A stretch of DNA of 64,000 bases from Nocardia paucivorans NBRC 100373. GTDB lineage: Bacteria; Actinomycetota; Actinomycetes; Mycobacteriales; Mycobacteriaceae. The notes under the pieces are model-generated. The model did no database searches. It had not been told where the DNA came from and was given only the letters and a program-made list of their open reading frames with translations. Location of the stretch: assembly GCF_000308675.1 (NCBI RefSeq), contig NZ_BAGE01000048.1:62001-126000 (forward strand). The letters are read 5' to 3'. How positions within the stretch are numbered: the first letter of the stretch is position 1; each line of letters opens with the position of its first letter. The position numbers and the translations under genes are program-made. This document shows positions 16,296 to 24,586 of the stretch, piece by piece.

Positions 16296-16447
16296 TGACA
16301 CTCCCCCAGCGGCGCGGTCTGCCCGACCACGAGAAGGGGCGGATGTCGTTCCTGCACTACGTCCCCCACTCGGTCATCCTCCACCGGATCGTCGAACACC
16401 TGCGATCCCTGGAGAATGCGCCGGCTCCTGGACGGGAGACACGGTGA
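16295..16447 (+). CDS. Microprotein (50 aa), third gene of cassette
   Basis: Starts with ATG 16295 inside the TGATG junction and ends with TGA overlapping the next GTG by 4 bp. The product (MTLPQRRGLPDHEKGRMSFL...) is basic at its N-terminus with a helix-prone middle (HSVILHRIVEHLRSLENA). No recognised domain. Supported by start/stop coupling and the absence of a competing frame. Confidence 0.55.
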   Translation: MTLPQRRGLPDHEKGRMSFLHYVPHSVILHRIVEHLRSLENAPAPGRETR

Positions 16448-16575
16448 GCTACGACGACGACAAGTACCGCGGCGTGCTGATCGGCAACGACGGCAGCGTG
16501 AGTTTCCTCGGCGCCGACGGATTCCCGGTCGACCCCGCCGAGATCCTCGACGAGGAGGAGGAAGAGACCGAGTGA
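16444..16575 (+). CDS. Acidic microprotein (43 aa), fourth gene of cassette
   Basis: GTG 16444 and TGA 16573-16575 are each fused to their neighbours by GTGA overlaps. The product is strongly acidic: MSYDDDKYRGVLIGNDGSVS ... PAEILDEEEEETE. Its small size and charge would suit a protein-binding or DNA-mimic role, but nothing in the sequence proves this. Confidence 0.55.
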   Translation: MSYDDDKYRGVLIGNDGSVSFLGADGFPVDPAEILDEEEEETE

Positions 16576-16952
16576 GAGAGTCTCTGCGGGCCAAGGCCGA
16601 CCGTATCTCGGACGCACCCCGATACATCGGGCTGTCCGAGTTCGCGTCCATCACCGGCGCCGACGCCCGCTCCCTGTCACGGTGGCTGCACAACGGCTCC
16701 GTGTGGGTACCCCGCCCGGCCGTCGTCCTCGGCAAGCGCGACATATCGGGCTGGGAGCGGGAAGCCGCCGAGAAGTGGGAGCCGGGCCTGCCGGGAGTGG
16801 ACCGGCCGGAGCCGGCCAAGTTCCTGAATGCGGCGCAGATGCAGGAGAAGTGGGGTGTCACCCGCGACCTGCTGTGGAAAGCGATCGTCGAGGACCACAC
16901 GATCTCGATGCCCGCGATGTGGTTGGACGGCCGGCCCGGATGGCCCGCATGA
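16572..16952 (+). CDS. Double helix-turn-helix DNA-binding protein, excisionase-like
   Basis: A 126-residue protein with two similar HTH-like units. The first is residues about 17-55 (RYIGLSEFASITGADARSLS, RWLHNGSVWVPRP); the second is about 81-115 (FLNAAQMQEKWGVTRDLLWK). Each has a wing-like turn and resembles MerR/excisionase-type domains of phage and integrative elements. GTG 16572 is in a 4-bp overlap with the preceding stop. It may be the DNA-binding member of the operon, controlling excision or transcription. With no integrase present, a regulatory role is as likely as excision. Confidence 0.6.
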   Translation: MRESLRAKADRISDAPRYIGLSEFASITGADARSLSRWLHNGSVWVPRPAVVLGKRDISGWEREAAEKWEPGLPGVDRPEPAKFLNAAQMQEKWGVTRDLLWKAIVEDHTISMPAMWLDGRPGWPA

Positions 16953-16993
16953 GACTCCCGGCCACCAGGCCGGGTGAAAGAGGAAGGAAATCG

Positions 16994-17137
16994 ATGACGG
17001 ACACACTGCCAAAACCCGGCCCTGACGGGCCTGCCGCCGATACCAGCCTCCTGTGGAACGAGGATCCCCGGGAGGATCGCGGCGACCATTTCAGTCCGCA
17101 CGGGAAGCGGCGGAATCCGCACGGCACCGTGCAGTAA
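16994..17137 (+). CDS. Small hydrophilic protein (47 aa), last gene of cassette
   Basis: ATG 16994 has GAGGAAGGAAA upstream, the best ribosome site of the operon. The product (MTDTLPKPGPDGPAADTSLL...) is polar, Pro/Asp/His rich, and ends PHGKRRNPHGTVQ. No family recognised. It is the last gene before the terminator at 17149-17185. Confidence 0.5.
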   Translation: MTDTLPKPGPDGPAADTSLLWNEDPREDRGDHFSPHGKRRNPHGTVQ

Positions 17138-17148
17138 AACCCGGAAAA

Positions 17149-17185
17149 CGCCCCGCTGGTCCCAGGCTTCGGGACCAGCGGGGCG
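17149..17185 (+). terminator. Terminator of the microgene operon
   Basis: A perfect 15-bp stem, CGCCCCGCTGGTCCC with GGGACCAGCGGGGCG, around the loop AGGCTTC, 12 bp after the last small gene. This supports 15904-17137 being a single transcription unit. Confidence 0.88.
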
Positions 17186-17304
17186 CTCTACCAGCGACAC
17201 GAGGCTCGACACGCCGCAGCGTGTAATGGGCCCGATTCGAACTTCTATTGCAGATCAACGGTCCCGCCATCGGGGCGGGATCCATCATGAGGGGAATCTC
17301 TGCC

Positions 17305-17850
17305 ATGTCCTACCCGCAGCCACCCAGACGTAAGCGCCGGATATGGCCCTGGGTCCTGATCGCGGTGGTAGTCCTGCTCTTCGGCGGGTGCTTCGCACTC
17401 GTCGGCACCGCGGCGAAGGAAGCGAGCGAGGCGATCGACTCCGCCGTCTCCTCCGCCAACCGGCCCCCGGAAGCCGCTGGTCGGCCTGCGGACAACGGCG
17501 CTCCCCCGCCGCTGGTACCCAAGCCCGAGACGGATGGCAAGGAAGTGGTGTACGAGATCATCTCCGACTCCGGGGAACTGCTGCATGTCACCTACTACGA
17601 CGAGATGTCCGACCTGCAACAGGGATCCTCTGCGACCGCACCGTGGACGAAAACCGTGGTCAACACCAGCACCTACGCCATCATCGGACTGGGCGCGCAA
17701 ACCACGGGCACCTCGGTCACCTGCCGGATCACCGTGGACGGCAAGGTGAAGGACGAGCAGACGGCCACCGGTAAGTACGCGGTGTATGTCGTCCCTCTGG
17801 CCACTAGTCGCATCACCGCCCCATCAGGGAACTGCGACGTCGACACGTAG
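17305..17850 (+). CDS. MmpS-family-like membrane protein
   Basis: A 181-residue protein: basic N-terminus (MSYPQPPRRKRRIWPW), one transmembrane helix (about residues 15-36), a Pro/Ala linker and an outer domain containing VVYEIISDSGELLHVTYYDE, PWTKTV and VTCRITVDGKVKDEQTATG. That closing pattern is typical of the MmpS/Mycobacterium membrane protein family, whose members assist MmpL transporters in lipid and siderophore export; phage and plasmid copies also occur. There is no mmpL gene nearby. ATG 17305 follows GAGGGG. Its 3' end abuts the broken tail gene on the other strand. Confidence 0.7.
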   Translation: MSYPQPPRRKRRIWPWVLIAVVVLLFGGCFALVGTAAKEASEAIDSAVSSANRPPEAAGRPADNGAPPPLVPKPETDGKEVVYEIISDSGELLHVTYYDEMSDLQQGSSATAPWTKTVVNTSTYAIIGLGAQTTGTSVTCRITVDGKVKDEQTATGKYAVYVVPLATSRITAPSGNCDVDT

Positions 17851-19260
17851 TCAGCGGTGCCTATGGCCGGCCTGAAACCATCGGGGGCCGTCGGATCGAT
17901 GTACAGAATCCCCATCAGGTTTGCGGTGGCCCAGAATTGGACACCGTCCCATCCCACAGCCGGGTTGGCTGAAGGGTTGGCCCGCACCACAACCGCGACT
18001 GCGGAATGTCCCGGTGTGCGCCCGTTCCATCGGACCATGGCCTCTACCATCTGGGTGTCGAAGTCGACCTCCTGGTGCCAGAACGCATAGGACATCGGCT
18101 CGCTCGGCATCCCGACACCGCACAGCTGGTTACTGGAAATGTAGAGGGTGCCTCCACCCTCGGTATTCCGATTCGACCCGAGCGAGGTCCGGTTGAAATC
18201 ATCCTCGGCTACAAGCGTCGCTGTTTCCGTCGGGTTGATGACGATCGCAGCCACAATCTTTTGGAATACGCTGGCGCTCGGTGTCGCTGTATACGCGAGC
18301 GACCCGCCCGCGCTGTTGCGCTGCTCGTAGGCGATCGAGTGATTCCATGAGATCGACGCCGCCGACACATAGGTCCGGTTGTCGGTGAGCTCGGTTGCCG
18401 GCGAACTCCAGGTGGTGGTGAGCGCGGTGTTGCCGCTGATCGCCCACGCGGAGAACAGCAGTACCTCACTCTTGTCCGCGATGGGTGACACGGACGGGCT
18501 GGTGAGACCGCCTGTCGCGGCGCCGAGAGCGTATGTGTTACCTGCATCCCCCACCGGCAGCACCGGGTCGAAAGACCCAGACCGGTATGCCTGGATCGAC
18601 ACGACGATCGGGCGCAGAGACGAGGTCGACGTGGCGGTGACGGTGACGGACGTTTCCACGCCGCGGATGCAGTAGCCGTGGATGCAGTAGAAGAATCCGA
18701 AATGAACCCCGTTGCCGGCCGAGTCGTCACGGGCCATGATCCGAGTCCATGTTTCCACCACCTGTGGGGGTGGGGATCGAGTACGCTCCGGCCACTGTCC
18801 GGCTGATCTGCACCATCATCACCAGCAGGTCACCGGACGCCGAACCACTCGGATAGTTAAATGTCGCAGAGGTGGCGCCGTTGGTTCCCGCCGCGGCGGT
18901 GACGTTCCCATTTGCCGCCACCCGTTGCGGGAACGTGCGTACGGTGACGGTCGGGGTGAGCGCTGTGGCCGTGGCTGTGGCGGTCGGCAGGGTGATCACG
19001 GCCCCTGCAGTGATGGTGGGAGCCAGCGCTTCCGCGGTCGCGGTCGCAGTCGGGGCCGACACCTCCCCGGTCACGGTGATGGTCGGCGCCAATGCCTCCG
19101 TGACCGCTATAGCGACCGGTGGGGTGACGACCGCGACGACCGATACTGTCGGTACGAGCGCTTCCGCCACCGCCTCGGCACGCGGCAGCAGGGCTTCGCC
19201 TTCCGATGTCACCTGTATCTCCGGCGGTATCGCCTGCCCTAGCGCGAACGCATCAGACAT
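17851..19260 (-). pseudogene. Phage tail fibre/minor tail gene, frameshifted and 3'-truncated
   Basis: Two minus-strand frames together look like one tail protein. Frame A (19260-18727) opens MSDAFALGQAIPPEIQVTSE, continues with many ALAPTITVTGE-like repeats and ends near SGDLLVMMVQISRTVAGAYS. Frame B (from 18761) continues the same domain (ETWTRIMARDDSAGNGVHFG) and a lectin-like part (EDDFNRTSLGSNR). The join at about 18755-18775 needs a one-base change. Frame B stays open past 17850, but there it is only the antisense of the MmpS-like gene, so the true 3' end was probably lost at a junction near 17850-17870. A remnant, or a frameshift artefact if the assembly is wrong. Confidence 0.65.
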
Positions 19261-19573
19261 GCGTCACCGCCGCCCCCGCAGCGATCTGCAGCAGTTCCGC
19301 AGCGGCGGTGGCGACAGCAGGCGCAGGCGCGCCACCGGCGCGGAAGGTCGGTACCACCGCCTCCGCCACCGCCGCCGCCATGGGGGACGTGAGGGTACCG
19401 CCGCCGCCGGCGACCGGAACGCGAGCGGTAGCGGTGGCGGTGGCGCGCGGCAGTTGGGTGATCGCCGGTGTCGTCCCGTCGTAGACGGGATCCTCGCCCA
19501 GATATAGGAACGGCACCGGCTCTTCCCCCAGTCGAAGGTATTTCGGTGCCGCGCGCTTGCCGAATATGGACAC
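19253..19573 (-). CDS. Phage minor tail-like protein (106 aa)
   Basis: The product starts MSIFGKRAAPKYLRLGEEPV with the phrase FLYLGEDPVYDG, a pattern I associate with small minor tail proteins of actinobacteriophages (a repeated LG...PV...Y/W G motif). The rest is Ala/Thr/Val-rich, like the repeats of the following tail gene. It overlaps that gene by 8 bp and follows another tail-type ORF by 8 bp, so the three form a tail-module fragment. It is intact in itself, but its neighbours are damaged. Confidence 0.6.
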   Translation of the reverse strand: MSIFGKRAAPKYLRLGEEPVPFLYLGEDPVYDGTTPAITQLPRATATATARVPVAGGGGTLTSPMAAAVAEAVVPTFRAGGAPAPAVATAAAELLQIAAGAAVTHV

Positions 19574-19581
19574 AGAGTCCC

Positions 19582-20082
19582 CTAGGAGATGGTGACTGTG
19601 CAGAGGCCGCCGGCATTCACCGTCACGCTGAAGGTCGACGAGGTGACCGGGATGTTGTCATTGAAGGTCACGTACATGATCAGCGGCCGGGTGGCGTCCG
19701 ATCCGGGGGTGGCGTCGTAGATGACCAGGTGGCGGGCGGTGAATGATGCGCTTGGTCCCCATGAGAAGTCGTCGCAGTCCGGCTTCAGTGTGTTGGTGCC
19801 GCCGTCGTAGGTGATCGCGCAGCCGGTCAGTGTGACACCACCCGCGTTGTATCCGGTGCCGGTGACCTCGTTGGTGACATCGCTCTTGTACTGATGCGCG
19901 TCCTGGTCGGGGGTGTAGGACGAGGTGCACAGCATCGCCTTGCTTGTGGCGCGCACCGCAGGTCCCGTTCTTGGAGTTCGTGGCCCACGACGAACGTGGC
20001 CGTCGGTGTCGAACCGCCACTCGCCTCGCCGACCAGGGGCGAATACCGCCGCCGGTATGACGAGCCGCTGTTCGATATCCAA
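19582..20082 (-). pseudogene. Phage tail-associated protein, N-terminus replaced
   Basis: The C-terminal 120 residues (AMLCTSSYTPDQDAHQYKSD, VTNEVTGTGYNAGGVTLTG, WGPSASFTARHLVIYD, then ITV...CTVTIS) match a widespread phage tail-associated family whose members normally begin only about 25 residues before the MLCTSSY motif. Here about 45 unrelated Arg/Pro-rich residues precede it, starting from a TTG, and a stop lies shortly upstream. The natural 5' end therefore seems to have been exchanged near 19935, making this a fragment. Confidence 0.6.
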
Positions 20083-20151
20083 CTGTTCTATCCAACGTAT
20101 GTCACCCCGGGACAGTTCCCCGGCGTCGAGGGCAAACAGACAAAACGGACC

Positions 20152-21303
20152 TTACCCCCGGATGGAGTCATGTAGCCCACACACCGAACGGGTGACGGTG
20201 AACTTCCGATTACGTCCCATCACCTCGGTGCGCCCGACCATTCGCTCCACCACACCCCGATAGTTGAGATGGTTGTTGTAGACCGTCCACAGCTCACCAC
20301 CCGGACGCAACACCCGCCCGGTCTCGGCGAACATCTTGATCGCCGAACCGGTGTGCACGGCCGCGCCCACATGGAACGGCGGATTGCACACCACCAGATC
20401 GGCACTGTTGTCCGCGGCGGTGGACATGGCGTCGTCCCGCACCACGGTCACCCGGTCGGTCACCCGATTGGCCGCGGCCGTCGCCGAGGCCGAGGCCACC
20501 GCCGCCGCGGACTGGTCGGTGCCGACCACCGCGATACCCGGGCGGGCCTTCGCCAACGCCACCGCCAGGATGCCCGTCCCACAACCGAGGTCGATGGCGT
20601 CGCGGGCATCGGGTTTCATCGCCCGCAGATACCGCAGCAGAAACCGGGTACCGATATCCAGGCGGGCCCCGGAGAACACAGCCCCGTGCGCGACGACATC
20701 GATACCGAACTCGCCGATCCGCTCCCGCACCGGAAACCGCACCGCACCCACCGGTTTCGGGCCACTGACCAGCAGGGCACGCGATTTCTGCCGGCCCCGG
20801 CTGGCCCGCACCTGCGAAAACGATTCGGCCAGCACATCGTTCATGGCCTTGGTCAGGTACTTGTCCCGGCCACCCGCGTACACCTGGACATCCGGCTCGG
20901 CGTAGCGGGCGATGGCATCGGCGATCTCGGCCAGACCGGTGAGCGCCCGCGGCAACCGAAGCAGCACCACCCGGGCCCCCGCGAGCAACTTCTCATCCAG
21001 TCCATGCGCGGTATACCGATCGGCCAACCCGTGGGTGCGGGCATTGCCCGCCAAGGCCAGTTCCCCGGTGAGCAGGTCCTGATGCACCCGAATGTCGTGC
21101 AGGTCGTGCGCAACGGCCGCGCCGAGGGTCAACGCGCCGTAGCCGTCACCGATCACGACGACCTCGCCGTCGCGCGCGGTCGCGAGCGATTCGGCCGCCA
21201 CATCGAGGATCAGCCGGTCGGCGGCATCGGCGGCATACAGATTGGCCGCCTCCACATCCGGATACCGGCGCAACTGCCCCAGTAGCTCCTCCACATCTCG
21301 CAC
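20152..21303 (-). CDS. Class I SAM methyltransferase (RlmG/RsmC-like)
   Basis: A 383-residue protein with the two-part layout of 16S/23S rRNA guanine-N2 methyltransferases. The N-terminal half is a degenerate methyltransferase-like fold; the C-terminal half has the SAM-binding motif AIDLGCGTGILAVALA (about residues 241-256) and the catalytic NPPFH motif that flips the guanine base. RsmC/RlmG modify G1207 of 16S or G1835 of 23S rRNA; which applies cannot be told from sequence. GTG 21303 gives MRDVEELLGQLRR. It borders the accessory island on its 3' side and is divergent from a lipoprotein gene. Confidence 0.85.
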   Translation of the reverse strand: MRDVEELLGQLRRYPDVEAANLYAADAADRLILDVAAESLATARDGEVVVIGDGYGALTLGAAVAHDLHDIRVHQDLLTGELALAGNARTHGLADRYTAHGLDEKLLAGARVVLLRLPRALTGLAEIADAIARYAEPDVQVYAGGRDKYLTKAMNDVLAESFSQVRASRGRQKSRALLVSGPKPVGAVRFPVRERIGEFGIDVVAHGAVFSGARLDIGTRFLLRYLRAMKPDARDAIDLGCGTGILAVALAKARPGIAVVGTDQSAAAVASASATAAANRVTDRVTVVRDDAMSTAADNSADLVVCNPPFHVGAAVHTGSAIKMFAETGRVLRPGGELWTVYNNHLNYRGVVERMVGRTEVMGRNRKFTVTRSVCGLHDSIRG

Positions 21304-21416
21304 GTCTCAAGTGTGCTAGATCGTTGCCGCGCCGTGGTCATCGGGCCGGGTACGGTTCGTCGACGGAACCGCATGCCTCCCCGGCGGGAACCGCCACCAC
21401 GAGTAACCTCTGTCAC

Positions 21417-21980
21417 ATGCGCATCAGAGGGGTAATGATCGCCGTGGCGGTCCTGGGGGCACTCACGGGCTGCGCGAGCAGCGAGTCGGCGCCGGGCCCA
21501 TCCGAACCCATCGCCGTGCCCGCCTCCGACGCGGCGGCACCCACCGACGCGGGACCGAAACAGGCCGACGAATCCGCCGGTGCCGCGCTGACCGTCACCG
21601 ATATCCGGATCGGTCGCCACAACGGGGTCGACCGGGTCGAGTACCTGTTGGGCGGGAGGGGCACACCGGGATGGGATGTGCGTTATATCGACCGGGCGGT
21701 TCAGGACGGTAGCGGCGCCGGCCTCGATATCGCCGGGCGCTCCATCCTCGAGGTGCGGATCACCGGATCGGCGTACCCGTTCGACAGCGGGGTCTCTCCC
21801 TATTCCGGTCCCGACCCGGCCACCGACCCCGCCACACCGGCCATCACCGGTGTCCACCGCACCACGGTGTACGAGGGTGTGACCCAATCGTTCATCGGCG
21901 TCGACGCCGATCGACCCGGTTTCTCGGTGACCACCGGCAGCGATCCCACTCGACTCGTCATCGATATCGCCACCCCGTAG
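21417..21980 (+). CDS. Lipoprotein with AMIN-like domain
   Basis: A 187-residue lipoprotein: a short signal MRIRGVMIAVAVLGALTGC with lipobox LTGC (Cys19), a Pro/Ala linker, then a domain of about 120 residues (VTDIRIGRHNGVDRVEYLLG ... TTGSDPTRLVIDIATP) that resembles the AMIN-like beta-sandwich found in actinobacterial cell-wall proteins. AMIN domains bind peptidoglycan; whether this variant does is not known. It is co-directional with the next lipoprotein and a membrane Ser/Thr kinase gene. Confidence 0.8.
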   Translation: MRIRGVMIAVAVLGALTGCASSESAPGPSEPIAVPASDAAAPTDAGPKQADESAGAALTVTDIRIGRHNGVDRVEYLLGGRGTPGWDVRYIDRAVQDGSGAGLDIAGRSILEVRITGSAYPFDSGVSPYSGPDPATDPATPAITGVHRTTVYEGVTQSFIGVDADRPGFSVTTGSDPTRLVIDIATP

Positions 21981-22145
21981 CGGCCCGGTTCCCGGAGGGC
22001 GGATCGTTTCGATCGGTTATCTCTCCCGACGGAACCGCGCGAAAGCGGCTGCGACCCAGTACGGTTGTCAAGACCGACGACCTCGAATGCCCGGCACGTC
22101 GGAAGGGCGGGGCCGTCGGGTATCCGAGGGGAGGTCCCAACCGCC

Positions 22146-22676
22146 ATGCGACGACTCGAACGCACGGGCCTGGCCGCTACCGTTGCCGCACTGGCGGTGG
22201 GTGGAGTGATCGCGGCATGTTCGAACACCGTGACCGGCACCGCGCAGGTGAACCAGGAAGAACTCGTCCTCTACACCTCCGAGGTTCGAGCTTCCTCGGC
22301 AGCGGCATCCTCTTCGCGCGCGGCGGTAATCGAACGGGCCGCCCGCAGCGCATGCCGCGCGTTCCGCGACACCAACAAGCGCTCGATCGATGCTTTCAAT
22401 GCCTATATCGACGCCGGTAACTCCCGCGCCCCCGATATACCCGCCAAGGCGGCCGCGGCCACGACCGCCCTCCGCGCCGCATCGAGCAGGATCGGATCCG
22501 AGCTGACCGCTTCGGTGCCCAGCGCGGTGACGGTCGCACTGCGCGCCTATATCTCCGACAGCACCACCCTGGCGAATATGGTGGAGCGCAATGCACCCAG
22601 CGCGGAGATGAACACCCATATCGATAAATTCAACGCCACCAAGAACAGAGCGGTCCACGCATGTGACGATTACTGA
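22146..22676 (+). CDS. Lipoprotein, unknown function
   Basis: A 176-residue lipoprotein. The signal MRRLERTGLAATVAALAVGG ends in a lipobox (VIAAC) at Cys25. The mature part is mostly helical and Ala-rich (SSAAASSSRAAVIERAARSA), with a central NAYIDAGNSRAPDIPAKA segment and two further cysteines (ACRAF, HACDDY) that could form a disulfide. I recognise it as a type frequent in Nocardia and Rhodococcus but know no function. It lies 61 bp before the kinase gene and may be co-transcribed. Confidence 0.75.
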   Translation: MRRLERTGLAATVAALAVGGVIAACSNTVTGTAQVNQEELVLYTSEVRASSAAASSSRAAVIERAARSACRAFRDTNKRSIDAFNAYIDAGNSRAPDIPAKAAAATTALRAASSRIGSELTASVPSAVTVALRAYISDSTTLANMVERNAPSAEMNTHIDKFNATKNRAVHACDDY

Positions 22677-22737
22677 TATCGGTGTCGCCGTGCCGCGAAT
22701 CGGGACGACTACCACGGAATTCGGATAGTCTCGCACC

Positions 22738-23865
22738 ATGATTGATCGCCCTCGTCCCACCGTCGGCCCGGATTACCTGGTCGCCGGTAGATATCGTCTG
22801 CAGTCGAAAATCGGCGGCGGTGGTATGGGAGCGGTATGGCTCGCCCGCGATCGACTGCTCGACCGCGCCGTGGCCATCAAACAGGTGCTCTCCACCGCTG
22901 GGCTGGACCCCGCGGAAGCCGAACGCATCCGCAGCCAGATCGTGCACGAGGGACGGGTCGCGGCAAAGCTCTCCCACGAACATGCCATCGCCGTCTACGA
23001 CGTCGTACTGGAGGCCGGCGAGCCGTGGCTGGTGATGGAGCATCTGCCGTCCCGCAGTGTGGCCAAGGCGCTCGGGCTGGTCGATGCCCTGCCGGTGATC
23101 GAGGTGGCCCAGATCGGCGCCCAAGTGGCCGACGCACTGGCCGCCGCGCACGCCGCGGGCATTCTGCACCGGGATATAAAACCGGGCAATATCCTCGTCG
23201 CCGATCGGGGAGACGCCATCGGTATGGCCAAGCTGAGCGATTTCGGTATTTCTCGCTCCATCGGCGATACCGGCGAAGAACCGGAGGGCGTGATCACCGG
23301 AACTCCCGCCTACCTCCCCCCGGAGGTGGCCCGCGGGGCGCGACCGACCGAGGCCAGTGACGTGTTCTCCCTTGGCGCCACCCTCTACACGGCGGTCGAG
23401 GGACAACCACCGTTCGGTTTCGACGACAACAGCGACGCCATCGTGACCCGCGCGGCCATGGCCCAGATCATTCCGCCCACCCGCAGCGGCGACCTCACCG
23501 CCGCACTACTGCACATGATGGAACCGGATCCGCGCCGCCGACCGACCATGGCCGAGGCCCGCGACGAAATCCTCGCCGCCGTATTCGGTCCCGGCACCGC
23601 CCCACAGATCATCGGCGCCCCGGTGCGCACCATGGACGGCACCATCCCGGCCTGGGCCGCCCGCAATTCGGCGCCCGGCCTGCGCAGCCCGTATTCGGTG
23701 CCGTTGCCACGCCGCGCCGTCTCGGCCCGCCCCGGTTCCACCGGTGGCTCATCGGCTCACCGTGGCGCGGGCATCCGTCCGGGCAACAGCACGACCGCGG
23801 CCGTCACCATCGGCCTGCTGATCGGCCTCGCGATCATCATCGTGATCCTGATAGCGGTGATGTAG
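22738..23865 (+). CDS. Membrane Ser/Thr protein kinase (PknB/StkP type)
   Basis: A 375-residue kinase. The catalytic domain (about residues 18-275) has the Gly-rich loop GGGGMG, the ATP lysine K48 in VAIKQVL, the catalytic loop HRDIKPGN with D146, and DFG at 168-170. A Pro/Ser linker leads to a C-terminal membrane helix (AVTIGLLIGLAIIIVILIAV) and no extracellular domain, so it lacks PASTA repeats or a large sensor. Autophosphorylation and phosphorylation of cytosolic targets are expected. The two lipoprotein genes just upstream are candidates for sensor partners, by position only. Confidence 0.92.
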   Translation: MIDRPRPTVGPDYLVAGRYRLQSKIGGGGMGAVWLARDRLLDRAVAIKQVLSTAGLDPAEAERIRSQIVHEGRVAAKLSHEHAIAVYDVVLEAGEPWLVMEHLPSRSVAKALGLVDALPVIEVAQIGAQVADALAAAHAAGILHRDIKPGNILVADRGDAIGMAKLSDFGISRSIGDTGEEPEGVITGTPAYLPPEVARGARPTEASDVFSLGATLYTAVEGQPPFGFDDNSDAIVTRAAMAQIIPPTRSGDLTAALLHMMEPDPRRRPTMAEARDEILAAVFGPGTAPQIIGAPVRTMDGTIPAWAARNSAPGLRSPYSVPLPRRAVSARPGSTGGSSAHRGAGIRPGNSTTAAVTIGLLIGLAIIIVILIAVM

Positions 23866-23874
23866 CTCGGCCGG

Positions 23875-24516
23875 TCAATCGATCCGACGCCGATGCGCCC
23901 ATCGGGTCAGGGCATTGCGGTTGGACTGCTGGGTTTTGCGCAGCACATTGGAGGCGTGCGTCTCCACGGTTTTCACCGAGATGAACAGGGTCTCGGCGAT
24001 TTCCCGATAGGTGTAGCCGCGGGCGAGTAGACGCAATACCTCCAATTCGCGTGGGGTCAGCGAATCCAGTTCCGGATCCAAGGGAGGCTCCGGCACCGGG
24101 GATTTCCCGGTGAACGAGTCCAGAACGAAACCGGCCAGCCGCGGACTGAATACCGCGTCACCGCTTGCGACCCGCCGGATGCCGTCGGCCAGTTCCGCTC
24201 CGGAGATGGTCTTGGTGACATAACCGCGGGCACCGGCCCGGATCACCGCAATCACGTCCTCGGCGGCGTCGGAGACGCTCAGCGCCAAACAGACGGGCCC
24301 CTCCTCGATGCCATTGAGCACGGCGACTCCGCCACCGTCGGGCATATGCACATCGAGCAGAACGACATCCGGTCGGGTGGAATCGATACCGGCCACCGCC
24401 TCGGCCACCCCACCGGCCTCCCCCACCACCTCCATATCGGGTTCCCGACTCAGCTCCGCCCGCACCCCGGAACGGAACACCGCGTGGTCGTCGACGAGAA
24501 AAACCCGCACACTCAC
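23875..24516 (-). CDS. LuxR/NarL-family response regulator
   Basis: A 213-residue response regulator: receiver domain (residues 1-120) with phospho-acceptor D55 in VVLLDVHMPDG, and a C-terminal LuxR HTH (about 145-205, TPRELEVLRLLARGYTYREI, then KTVETHASNVLRK). It starts GTG 24516 and lies 70 bp after the PspC-type histidine kinase gene, forming a two-component pair. Similar PspC-kinase/NarL pairs (e.g. MacRS of Streptomyces) respond to envelope conditions. Confidence 0.92.
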   Translation of the reverse strand: MSVRVFLVDDHAVFRSGVRAELSREPDMEVVGEAGGVAEAVAGIDSTRPDVVLLDVHMPDGGGVAVLNGIEEGPVCLALSVSDAAEDVIAVIRAGARGYVTKTISGAELADGIRRVASGDAVFSPRLAGFVLDSFTGKSPVPEPPLDPELDSLTPRELEVLRLLARGYTYREIAETLFISVKTVETHASNVLRKTQQSNRNALTRWAHRRRID

Positions 24517-24586
24517 CTACTTCTCCTCACCGGACGATTCCGGACCGCGGACTCGCCGGACCCGGGCGCTTCCAACTCTGCCACCG

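Larger units (their letters stand above)
13541..20100. mobile_element. Accessory island with prophage tail remnant; no integrase
   Basis: Between conserved Rv1072-type genes and the methyltransferase gene lies about 6.5 kb of accessory DNA: SLOG and XRE/TPR genes, an operon of tiny overlapping ORFs with phage-like HTH, an MmpS-like gene, and broken phage tail genes on the other strand. No integrase, relaxase, capsid gene or clear att repeat is visible, so the limits are approximate and the region may be a composite of more than one decayed element. Confidence 0.6.

Noticed and set aside
17226..17260. tRNA T-arm-like sequence (minus strand GTTCGAATCGGGCCC)
   Set aside because: The flanking bases do not form the 5-bp T stem and no other tRNA arms were found, so no tRNA or attB is claimed.
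18727..18780. Programmed +1 frameshift in the tail gene
   Set aside because: No clear slippery site and the gene is already truncated elsewhere, so decay or a sequence error is more likely.
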